A DNA stretch of 5,089 nt from BTUB01 sp964392765 (GCA_964392765.1 CAYMRF010000072.1:1-5089); one strand, 5' to 3'. Shown: positions 1 to 4,674, counted from the first letter of the stretch. Notes: generated by a model not told the origin, from the letters alone. Numbers and translations: made by a program.

Positions 1-28
1 ACACACTATTTCAAATTGAATTAAAATA

Positions 29-58
29 TTGCATTTTGCCGATCAATCATTCTATAAT
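29..58 (+). promoter_or_regulatory. Promoter of first Cys-rich gene
   Basis: A -35-like TTGCAT (29-34) and a perfect -10 TATAAT (53-58) are separated by 18 bp, with AT-rich sequence upstream that could act as an UP element. Transcription would start near 65, giving a leader of about 39 nt. The paralogous gene downstream has the same arrangement (TTGCAA, 18 bp, TATTAT), which strengthens the call. Confidence 0.65.
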
Positions 59-82
59 CATATTAGTAATTATTTGTTAAAC

Positions 83-98
83 CCTTTTTAAAAAGGAG
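83..98 (+). promoter_or_regulatory. SD site partly inside a small hairpin
   Basis: The SD AAGGAG (93-98) lies 5 nt before the ATG at 104. CCTTT (83-87) can pair with AAAGG (92-96) around a TTAA loop, so half of the SD is in the stem. The 14-bp stretch 83-96 is also a perfect palindrome. The second paralogue keeps the same stem with a different loop (719-732), which suggests the structure matters. Its effect on translation is inferred. Confidence 0.5.
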
Positions 99-103
99 AA
101 GGT

Positions 104-499
104 ATGAAAACCTTCATCAATGCAGCGCGTATCGCTGTTGTTATGTTACTTTTCGTTTCGTTAACCTCTTTGGCTAATTGTTGCAAAAAATCTTGCGCTC
201 CATGTGCTCCAAGAACACAATGCGCAACCGGTTGCAAATTACAGCCAGAACCAGTTAAAATCCGTAAAACTTGCGACCACCCTGGTTTCTATAAGCAAGT
301 TTGCCACTTAGAATATATCCCTTGCGAAGGTAAGGAAGAAGTTCATGAAGCATACCCAATCTACCAAGGTTGCTTCGACGAACAAGGTAACGCAATCAAC
401 GGCGGCGGATCAGTTGTATCTCGCTCAAACGCTACCGCGTTCACCCAAGATGTTAAGATCGACGTTGAAATTCCAGCTGGCGTTTACAGCAACAAGTAA
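104..499 (+). CDS. Exported Cys-rich protein, paralogue A (131 aa)
   Basis: I do not recognise the family. The N-terminus is a signal peptide: MKTFINAARIAVV followed by a hydrophobic core (about 10-23) and a likely signal peptidase I site SLA|NCC after residue 24. A lipoprotein reading is less likely because Asn precedes Cys26. The mature part has ten Cys (26, 27, 31, 34, 40, 44, 57, 67, 74, 90), including CC-x3-C-x2-C, which suits disulfide cross-linking or metal binding outside the cytoplasm. Residues 91-131 are Cys-free; the last 30 include GGG and an alternating polar/hydrophobic stretch (QDVKIDVEIPAG) that may form beta strands. The start at 104 has a strong SD 5 nt upstream. The core from K45 to A83 is identical in the next gene, so this is a tandem duplicate. 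It has its own promoter and a strong terminator. Confidence 0.88.
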   Translation: MKTFINAARIAVVMLLFVSLTSLANCCKKSCAPCAPRTQCATGCKLQPEPVKIRKTCDHPGFYKQVCHLEYIPCEGKEEVHEAYPIYQGCFDEQGNAINGGGSVVSRSNATAFTQDVKIDVEIPAGVYSNK

Positions 500-524
500 T
501 CGATACACAGATCTTATAGAAATA

Positions 525-556
525 AGGGCTTGCAGCAATGCAGGCCCTATTTTTTT
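525..556 (+). terminator. Strong intrinsic terminator after paralogue A
   Basis: A 10-bp stem (525-534 with 539-548, one G-U pair) closes on a GCAA tetraloop and is followed by ATTTTTTT. A further AGCCCTTATT at 565-574 is the reverse complement of 521-530 and could form an alternative pairing. The terminator makes paralogue A a single-gene transcript. Confidence 0.9.
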
Positions 557-629
557 ATTAAAAAAGCCCTTATTTTAGCACATTTTTAACATTTTTTAAT
601 TCACTATAGCTGCTCCTGAACGCATTATC

Positions 630-675
630 GCAATTTAAAAGTTTCTATGTGAATTTAAACTATTGCAATTTAAAA
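630..675 (+). repeat. AATTTAAA direct repeats upstream of paralogue B
   Basis: GCAATTTAAAA occurs exactly at 630-640 and 665-675, and a shorter copy, GAATTTAAAC, lies at 651-660. The AATTTAAA cores start at 632, 652 and 667, and the last overlaps the end of the proposed -35 box. They could be an AT-rich UP element or protein-binding sites. In an AT-rich gap, chance is also possible. Confidence 0.4.
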
Positions 676-692
676 TATTTATTTATTATTAT
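663..692 (+). promoter_or_regulatory. Promoter of paralogue B
   Basis: TTGCAA (663-668), an 18-bp spacer and TATTAT (687-692). The sequence after the -10 (TATTATGATAGTA) aligns with that of paralogue A (TATAATCATATTAGTA), so the promoter appears to have been duplicated with the gene. The start is predicted near 699, giving a leader of about 41 nt. Confidence 0.6.
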
Positions 693-718
693 GATAGTAG
701 AAAGTGTATTTCTATAAC

Positions 719-734
719 CCTTTAACTAAAGGAG
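719..734 (+). promoter_or_regulatory. SD site partly inside a small hairpin, copy 2
   Basis: SD AAGGAG (729-734) lies 5 nt before the ATG at 740. CCTTT (719-723) pairs with AAAGG (728-732) around an AACT loop. Stem and spacing match the leader of paralogue A, while the loop differs. This SD also decides the start codon: an upstream in-frame ATG at 704 has none. Confidence 0.5.
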
Positions 735-739
735 AAGGT

Positions 740-1033
740 ATGAAGACCTTCATCAATGCAGCACGTATCGCTGTTGTTATGTTACTTTTCGTTTCTTTAA
801 CTTCTTTGGCTAATTGCTGCCGTAAGTCATGTGCTCCTAGAGCAAAATGCGCTACAGGCTGCAAATTACAACCAGAGCCGGTTAAAATCCGTAAAACTTG
901 CGACCACCCAGGTTTCTATAAGCAAGTTTGCCACCTTGAATATATCCCTTGCGAAGGTAAGGAAGAAGTTCATGAAGCATTACCTATTTACCAAGGTTGC
1001 TTCGACGAACAAGGTCGCGCGATCAATAACTAA
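740..1033 (+). CDS. Exported Cys-rich protein, paralogue B (97 aa)
   Basis: Tandem paralogue of the gene at 104, family unrecognised. Signal peptide 1-24 is identical to paralogue A, with cleavage expected at SLA|NCC. Nine Cys remain (26, 27, 31, 37, 41, 54, 64, 71, 87). Relative to A it lacks a three-residue stretch that holds one Cys (SCAPCAPRTQC in A, SCAPRAKC here) and ends at INN, without the 30-residue tail. The core from K42 to A80 is identical to A although the DNA differs at many third positions, which indicates purifying selection rather than very recent copying. The start at 740 is chosen over 704 because of the SD and because the conserved MKTFINAAR begins there. It is probably exported and disulfide-rich. 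A and B may partner each other or be expressed under different conditions. Confidence 0.87.
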   Translation: MKTFINAARIAVVMLLFVSLTSLANCCRKSCAPRAKCATGCKLQPEPVKIRKTCDHPGFYKQVCHLEYIPCEGKEEVHEALPIYQGCFDEQGRAINN

Positions 1034-1067
1034 CGAAAGTTGTAGCGCTGCATAAGTGCTATAAATC

Positions 1068-1116
1068 AAAGGGGGTCTTGGGATGCCTACCGGCATTACC
1101 AAGGCTCTCTCTTTAA
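1068..1116 (+). terminator. Long hairpin after paralogue B, probable terminator
   Basis: The inner stem GATGCC/GGCATT (1082-1087 with 1092-1097, loop TACC) continues past a bulged A into TCTTGG/CCAAGG (1076-1081 with 1099-1104). After a 2-nt bulge, AAAGGGGG pairs with CTCTCTTT (1068-1075 with 1107-1114) using G-U pairs. The U-run is poor (TTTAATTT), so termination may be partial, or the hairpin may protect the 3' end. Confidence 0.55.
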
Positions 1117-1162
1117 TTTCAAACAACTCATTTATTGCTTCCCCTGTATCCCCTCCTTAAAC

Positions 1163-1171
1163 TGGTATAAT
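1163..1171 (+). promoter_or_regulatory. Extended -10 promoter of third Cys-rich gene
   Basis: TGGTATAAT is a TGn motif joined to a perfect TATAAT (1166-1171). There is no good -35 at normal spacing, which is usual for extended -10 promoters. The start would be near 1178, leaving a leader of about 28 nt before the ATG at 1206. Confidence 0.6.
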
Positions 1172-1205
1172 GTAACCTAATATCATAATTAAGGAGTTAA
1201 CTGTG

Positions 1206-1469
1206 ATGAACTGCAAACAAGTTCTTGGATACATTAAAGCTCTCATGCTTTCAATGCTAATAATCGTAGCACCTGGCTGTTGCTGGGGTGGCTGCTTTGA
1301 TAAATGTAAGCCATGCCAGCCCTGCGCACCCTGCAAGCCGTGCAAACCTTGCGATGACTCTTGCGTGGTAAAAGAACCACAAAAACCTTACCGCAGCTAT
1401 CAAAAAAATGTGATTGATCGCGACGAAGATGATGATATCGAAATTGTAGAAGTAGAAGACGCGCTTTAA
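1206..1469 (+). CDS. Small exported Cys-x-Pro repeat protein with acidic tail (87 aa)
   Basis: Unrecognised family. A short hydrophobic export segment (about 12-23, ALMLSMLIIVAP) ends at G24-C25-C26. The APGC context is only a marginal lipobox because of the Pro, so it may be a lipoprotein or simply secreted. The mature part opens CC-x3-C, like the two upstream genes, then has a Cys every third residue with Pro before it (C34, 37, 40, 43, 46, 49), then C53. The C-terminus is strongly acidic (DRDEDDD then EIVEVED). SD AAGGAG (1191-1196) is 9 nt before this ATG; a GTG at 1203 is 6 nt away and would add one residue, so the start is uncertain by one codon. Its TAA shares bases with the stop of the convergent cmk. 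Roles in metal binding or disulfide-linked envelope structure are inferences. Confidence 0.82.
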   Translation: MNCKQVLGYIKALMLSMLIIVAPGCCWGGCFDKCKPCQPCAPCKPCKPCDDSCVVKEPQKPYRSYQKNVIDRDEDDDIEIVEVEDAL

Positions 1470-2140
1470 TTCTTTATTTGTTGCATCATCAATTCTAAGA
1501 CTTGATCTTGATCCAGATCAGAATCATCCACAATTATGGCGCCTTCCGGAATGCACAAGGGCGCCACTTGCCTATTAATGTCTCGATCATCGCGAATCTT
1601 AACTTCATGCCGCGCATCCGCTTGAGAAATGAGCTTCCCTTTAGCATGTTGATCTTTTTGCCAGCGAATAGAACGAGCTTCCAAGGAAGCAGTGAGATAG
1701 AATTTTATGTGCGCATGAGGAAAAATTGCAGATCCCATATCACGCCCTTCGGCCACCAAATTATGATGATCAGCAAGGCGATGCTGCAAGGATGCAAGCG
1801 CCGCACGCACCTTTAGATTGGTACCGATAATTGAAGAATATTGGCTTATTGCCTGGTTACGCAATTCATGCGTAATGTTTTTACCATTGATTATTAACTG
1901 CTCGCCATTATTTGCATCATACGAATAGATAAACGAATGAGTATCAAGCGCTTTTGCAATATCCTCTTCTCGCGGATTTTTTAACTCTTCAGGATTATAG
2001 AAAAAATCATGCACTAAACTATGCGCAAGTCCTCTAAATAACAATCCCGAAGATAAATAATAATAATCTAATTTTTTTGCTAACGCGCGGGCCACCGTGG
2101 TTTTACCGCTTGCGGTTGGGCCATCAATAGTAATAATCAT
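1466..2140 (-). CDS. cmk: Cytidylate kinase (224 aa)
   Basis: Phosphorylates CMP/dCMP with ATP to CDP/dCDP in the cytoplasm, feeding nucleotide and phospholipid synthesis. Visible features: P-loop GPTASGKTT (7-15) at the very start, GRDMGSAIFPHA (132-143), FYLTAS (147-152), and the lid/CMP-binding DDRDINR-QVAPL (184-195). Length is normal for the family. The usual L-D-[ST]-G-A-[MI]-Y-R motif reads LSSGLLFR (29-36): the Asp is replaced by Ser, and Tyr by Phe, while the following Ser and the Arg remain. The start at 2140 is preferred because AGGA lies 6 nt upstream and the family begins just before the P-loop; an upstream in-frame ATG at 2170 would add ten hydrophobic residues and lies in repeat sequence. 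The SD is part of a repeated copy of the recJ 3' end. The stop overlaps that of the convergent gene ending at 1469. Transcription may come from recJ or a local promoter. Confidence 0.95.
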   Translation of the reverse strand: MIITIDGPTASGKTTVARALAKKLDYYYLSSGLLFRGLAHSLVHDFFYNPEELKNPREEDIAKALDTHSFIYSYDANNGEQLIINGKNITHELRNQAISQYSSIIGTNLKVRAALASLQHRLADHHNLVAEGRDMGSAIFPHAHIKFYLTASLEARSIRWQKDQHAKGKLISQADARHEVKIRDDRDINRQVAPLCIPEGAIIVDDSDLDQDQVLELMMQQIKN

Positions 2141-2146
2141 GAGAAT

Positions 2147-2174
2147 TCCTAAAAGCAATATCAATACCAAATCC
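2147..2174. repeat. recJ-tail copy b plus repeat junction, upstream of cmk
   Basis: Bases 2147-2168 match 2834-2855 at the end of recJ at 21 of 22 positions, and 2155-2174 (GCAATATCAATACCAAATCC) is identical to 2754-2773. The match to recJ stops at 2168, where the AAATCC junction of the GC-rich element begins. The TCCT at 2147-2150 is, on the minus strand, the AGGA SD of cmk. Interpreted as one side of a target duplication. Confidence 0.75.
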
Positions 2175-2292
2175 CGTTCGCCTCCTTCGACTCGTTACGC
2201 TCGCTCAGGATGATCGGGAGCCGCGTCGAAGGCCTGTGGTGAGTAAGGCCTCGCCGCATCGAACCAGAGCGCGAAGCGCGAATGGAGAGGTA
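2175..2292 (+). repeat. GC-rich palindromic repeat R1
   Basis: Begins CGTTCGCCTCCTTCGAC and ends GCGAAGCGCGAATGGAGAGGTA. It contains CCTTCGAC/GTCGAAGG (2184-2191 with 2225-2232), GGCCT-N10-AGGCC (2231-2250) and GCGC-GAA-GCGC. Its right end matches R3 (2791-2812) at 20 of 22 bases and is the inverted match of the R2 edge. Its outer end is inverted relative to R2 2698-2717. The CTTCGAC...GCTCAGGATGA pattern resembles dispersed palindromic repeats seen in many bacterial genomes. Confidence 0.75.
2279..2291 (+). repeat. 13-bp inverted repeat, left of GIY-YIG gene
   Basis: CGAATGGAGAGGT is the perfect inverted match of ACCTCTCCATTCG at 2629-2641. The pair brackets the GIY-YIG gene, 5 bp beyond its stop and 35 bp before its start. 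Confidence 0.85.
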
Positions 2293-2296
2293 GTGG

Positions 2297-2593
2297 TCAA
2301 TATAATCCAATTTTTCTCTTCTTACGCAATTCAACAAGGCCTTCCCATCCTTTATGAATTAAAATTTCTTTTTTTCTTTGTCCCCATTTTTTTATTTTTT
2401 GCTCTGCCTCAATTGCTTCTTCCCGAGCAGCAAATTCTTGTGCAAACACTACTTCAATTGGCAAACGAGTTGAAGTATAACACTCATAGGTATTAGCTTC
2501 ATGTTCGGCAATGCGCTTTTCTAAATTATCAGTATGACCTGTATAAAAAGTGCCATCACTACATTTTAAAATATATACATAAAAATTAAGCAT
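2297..2593 (-). CDS. Small GIY-YIG (URI-type) endonuclease (98 aa)
   Basis: A stand-alone GIY-YIG domain of the short UvrC-Intron-type (YhbQ/COG2827-like) class. The GIY element is VYIL with Y7, the YIG element is FYTGHT (Y17, G19), the catalytic Arg is R27 in LEKRIAEH, and the metal-binding Glu is probably E64 in EAEQKIKKWGQRKKE. The C-terminus is basic (RKKRK). Full catalytic set and normal length suggest an active DNA nicking or cleaving enzyme; the target is unknown. The leader between the ATG and the repeat is almost pure A/T with no SD, unlike every neighbour. Inverted repeats bracket the gene, and recJ-derived direct repeats lie outside them, so it looks like cargo of, or a partner to, the palindromic element rather than a native recJ-cmk operon member. 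A DNA repair role alongside RecJ is the alternative. Confidence 0.9.
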   Translation of the reverse strand: MLNFYVYILKCSDGTFYTGHTDNLEKRIAEHEANTYECYTSTRLPIEVVFAQEFAAREEAIEAEQKIKKWGQRKKEILIHKGWEGLVELRKKRKIGLY

Positions 2594-2610
2594 AATTTTT
2601 TTTCATTAGA

Positions 2611-2624
2611 TTTAATTAATTAAA
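2611..2624. promoter_or_regulatory. AT palindrome upstream of GIY-YIG gene
   Basis: TTTAATTAATTAAA is a perfect 14-bp palindrome between repeat R2 and the GIY-YIG start. It could be a promoter core or operator for the nuclease gene, but no clear -35/-10 pair is visible. Confidence 0.3.
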
Positions 2625-2628
2625 AAAG

Positions 2629-2717
2629 ACCTCTCCATTCGGCTCCTAAACGGAGCCTCCATCGAGGCGAACGGAGGGGGGCATTCATCCAGAGTCCGTC
2701 GAAGGATCAAGCGAACG
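2629..2717 (-). repeat. GC-rich palindromic repeat R2, inverted to R1 and R3
   Basis: The inner edge ACCTCTCCATTCG mirrors R1. GGCTCC-TAAAC-GGAGCC (2641-2657) is a perfect hairpin, and outside it CCTCTCCATTCG (2630-2641) pairs imperfectly with CGAACGGAGGGG (2668-2679). Read on the minus strand, 2674-2629 shows the R3 layout: CCGTTCGC, TCGATGGAG, a variable centre, then CGAATGGAGAGGT. The outer end GTCGAAGGATCAAGCGAACG (2698-2717) is the inverted match of R1 2175-2191 with a 3-nt gap. Confidence 0.75.
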
Positions 2718-2745
2718 ATGTTTGAATTATTTTCTAATCATTGTG

Positions 2746-2773
2746 CCTTAAATGCAATATCAATACCAAATCC
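2746..2773. repeat. recJ-tail copy a plus repeat junction
   Basis: Shares GCAATATCAATACC with the recJ end (2842-2855) and with 2155-2168, and the full 20 bp GCAATATCAATACCAAATCC with 2155-2174. On the minus strand it would read G-I-D-I-A-F-K-A-Q-stop, close to the recJ terminus GIDIAFRKSE-stop. It is a non-functional remnant of the recJ 3' end. Confidence 0.7.
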
Positions 2774-2812
2774 GTTCGCTTCGATGGAGTGCGAAGTGCG
2801 AATGGAGAAGTA
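2772..2812 (+). repeat. Solo palindromic repeat R3
   Basis: A minimal form of the module: CCGTTCGC, TCGATGGAG, centre, then GCGAAGTGCGAATGGAGAAGTA. The ends CCGTTCGC and GCGAATGG can pair (8 bp with one G-U) to make a REP-like hairpin. It has the same orientation as R1 and follows recJ in the direction of transcription, so it could also stabilise or terminate the recJ message. Confidence 0.7.
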
Positions 2813-2822
2813 AAATAATGAT

Positions 2823-4556
2823 TCATTCTGATTTCCTAAACGCAATATCAATACCTTGCAACTCGATAGAAATTTTTCCATTCCAATGATTTTCACTCAC
2901 TTGTACTGCAAGATCAAATGAGTCTTGCCCTACATTCATAAGTTGATCAAAAAGTTCCGGGCGATTAAAGAAAATTACCGGCTTAATCACGCCATCAGCA
3001 AACACTGAGCATTTCACATGCGCATCTTTAAGCAACATCGGTTTTTGCACGAGCATTGCTTCTTTCACATAAAAGCTTGGATGGCTATTTTGATTACCAA
3101 ACGGCTCTAAATGGCCTAAATCATCAGTAAATTTTTTAGTGAGATCAGGAAGTTTAACTTCTGCATCAAGCGTAATTTTGGGTTGTAAATCTTCCGCAGA
3201 CACTTGTTGCAATAATAATTCTTGCAAACGCTCTTTGAGCAACGGCAAATTTTTTGCCGGCAAACTAAGCCCTGCTGCCATCGGATGGCCGCCAAATTGC
3301 TCGATTAAATCAGCGCACGCCGTTAATCCTTGGAACATATTAAACTCGGCAATTGATCGGCATGATCCTTTTGCTTTACCATCTTTAGTGAGATGAAAAA
3401 GCAATGTTGGTTTTCCATACGCGCCTACAAACCGTGATGCAACTAATCCAATTACTCCGGGAGTCCAATCAGCGCTGGCAGCCAGAATAATCTGATCTTT
3501 ACTCAAATCAATATTCTTGCATGCAATCTCTACTTCAATGCTGGCAACAATGGCGCGCTCAATCTCTTTGCGCGCTTGATTAAGCTCAAGCAGCACTGCG
3601 CCCACTTCATTCACCGTTGCCTGATCAGAACCAATGAGAAATTTAACCCCTTGACGCGGATCTTCCAATCGCCCTAATGCATTAATTTGCGGTGCGATTG
3701 AAAATCCAATATCAGTCGCTGAAACAGCCGGTTTTACAACTTTGCCATTTTGCTTAAGCATTTTAAATGAGAGACTTTCAGTGTTATTAACATAATTAAG
3801 GCCATAGCGCACCCAAAAGCGATTCTCTCCCAAAAGCGGCACCACATCGGCAATAGTTCCTAGCAGCAAAAGCTCATACGCTTTTGCAGGCAGCTGCATT
3901 CCCTTCATCTCATATAAGAGCGCAAGGAGCTTAAAACTCACGCCCACGCCCGCAAGCGATTTAAAGGGATATGCGCAATCTGATTGATTCGGATTAACAA
4001 TGGCAAATGCTTCCGGCAGATGATCATGCGGCTTATGGTGATCCGTGATAATCAGATCTATGCCTAATTCTTTTGCTTTCTGAGCAGGATCAAAGGCGGT
4101 GATACCATTATCAACCGTAATAATTAATGAATAATTATTTTGCGCAGCACGCTCAACAATCTTAGTAGAGATGCCATAGCCATCGCGCAATCGGTGCGGC
4201 AAATAAAAATTAACATCCGCGCCCAGCGGCAATAAGCAAATCATCATCAATGCTGAAGAAGTAATACCATCAACATCATAATCGCCAAACACTAATATTT
4301 TTTCTTTATTGTGAATGGCTTTTAAAATTCGATCCACAGCTTTTTGCGCATCCTTCATCGCAGAGGTGTGGCTCACATCTTTTTCAAATGAACTGAATAA
4401 GAAAGAATCAATCGCATCTTTATTTGCATAACCGCGCGAGATTAATAATTGTGCAACCGGATACGAAAGATTATATGATGAAGCAATCTGCCAAATTGCA
4501 GAAGGGTCTCCCTGCGGCAATTTCCATAGATATTTTGCCCCTCTGAGTGTGGCCAT
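2823..4556 (-). CDS. recJ: Single-strand DNA exonuclease RecJ (577 aa)
   Basis: 5'-to-3' single-strand DNA exonuclease of the DHH phosphoesterase family, cytoplasmic, acting in recombinational, mismatch and base-excision repair. Motifs in order: GDYDVDG (91-97), TVDNG (147-151), TDHH (171-174), PFKSLAGVGVSFK (197-209), GTIADVVPL (233-241), INALGR (291-296), then the DHHA1 part with DWTPGVIGLVASR (363-375), GSCRS (397-401) and FGGHPMAAG (421-429), and a C-terminal OB-type domain starting near LEPFGNQN (483-490). Length is normal and every key Asp/His is present. The start at 4556 has AGGA 5 nt upstream. The last codons (GIDIAFRKSE) lie in a stretch repeated twice downstream, so the extreme C-terminus may have been altered by insertion. 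A terminator separates it from the gene upstream, so it needs its own promoter. Confidence 0.97.
   Translation of the reverse strand: MATLRGAKYLWKLPQGDPSAIWQIASSYNLSYPVAQLLISRGYANKDAIDSFLFSSFEKDVSHTSAMKDAQKAVDRILKAIHNKEKILVFGDYDVDGITSSALMMICLLPLGADVNFYLPHRLRDGYGISTKIVERAAQNNYSLIITVDNGITAFDPAQKAKELGIDLIITDHHKPHDHLPEAFAIVNPNQSDCAYPFKSLAGVGVSFKLLALLYEMKGMQLPAKAYELLLLGTIADVVPLLGENRFWVRYGLNYVNNTESLSFKMLKQNGKVVKPAVSATDIGFSIAPQINALGRLEDPRQGVKFLIGSDQATVNEVGAVLLELNQARKEIERAIVASIEVEIACKNIDLSKDQIILAASADWTPGVIGLVASRFVGAYGKPTLLFHLTKDGKAKGSCRSIAEFNMFQGLTACADLIEQFGGHPMAAGLSLPAKNLPLLKERLQELLLQQVSAEDLQPKITLDAEVKLPDLTKKFTDDLGHLEPFGNQNSHPSFYVKEAMLVQKPMLLKDAHVKCSVFADGVIKPVIFFNRPELFDQLMNVGQDSFDLAVQVSENHWNGKISIELQGIDIAFRKSE
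2834..2855. repeat. recJ 3'-end sequence, parent copy of the direct repeats
   Basis: TCCTAAACGCAATATCAATA plus CC, inside recJ codons for GIDIAFR. Matches 2147-2168 with one mismatch and 2746-2767 less well. It is in frame in an otherwise normal recJ, so it is probably the ancestral target. Confidence 0.75.
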
Positions 4557-4594
4557 GCAAATCCTAGAAGTAGTATTTTTAATTTTTTATGAAC

Positions 4595-4600
4595 TATATA
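4595..4600 (-). promoter_or_regulatory. Possible -10 of the recJ promoter
   Basis: TATATA in the AT-rich gap between the upstream terminator and recJ, about 40 nt before the start codon. No convincing -35 is visible. The preceding terminator implies that a promoter lies in this gap. Confidence 0.3.
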
Positions 4601-4617
4601 AAGATAACGAAACCACT

Positions 4618-4653
4618 AAAAAAATGAAGGGCGCCGCCGTAACGCAAACGCCC
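4618..4653 (-). terminator. Intrinsic terminator of the right-edge gene
   Basis: On the minus strand GGGCG (4653-4649) pairs with CGCCC (4633-4629), extended by two U-G pairs, and is followed by TTCATTTTTTT. It lies 21 bp past the stop of the small gene at 4675 and separates it from recJ. Confidence 0.8.
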
Positions 4654-4674
4654 ATTGATTGTACATGAGTATAA

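Noticed and set aside
176..184. Lipobox at Cys26 of the paralogues
   Set aside because: Asn precedes the Cys, which does not fit the G/A/S requirement; SLA|N is a better signal peptidase I site.
345..578. Second-frame open frames inside the Cys-rich paralogues (345-578, 831-1055)
   Set aside because: They arise from the duplicated coding sequence in another frame; the first runs through a terminator and neither has an SD.
704..739. Twelve-residue N-terminal extension of paralogue B from an upstream ATG
   Set aside because: No SD at 704, it begins close to the predicted transcript start, and the conserved signal peptide and strong SD point to 740.
1502..1816. Open frame on the plus strand opposite cmk
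   Set aside because: Shadow of a well-supported gene; no SD and no recognisable protein features.
2141..2170. Ten-residue N-terminal extension of Cmk
   Set aside because: It is translated from repeat sequence, lacks an SD, and Cmk proteins start just before the P-loop.
2236..2496. Open frame on the plus strand running from R1 across the GIY-YIG gene
   Set aside because: Antisense shadow; its hydrophobic stretch is the complement of Lys/Glu-rich codons of the nuclease.
2175..2812. CRISPR-like array from the repeated GC-rich modules
   Set aside because: Copies differ in length and orientation and have no regular spacers; a coding gene lies between two of them.
3139..3396. Open frame on the plus strand opposite recJ
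   Set aside because: Shadow of recJ with no SD or motif.
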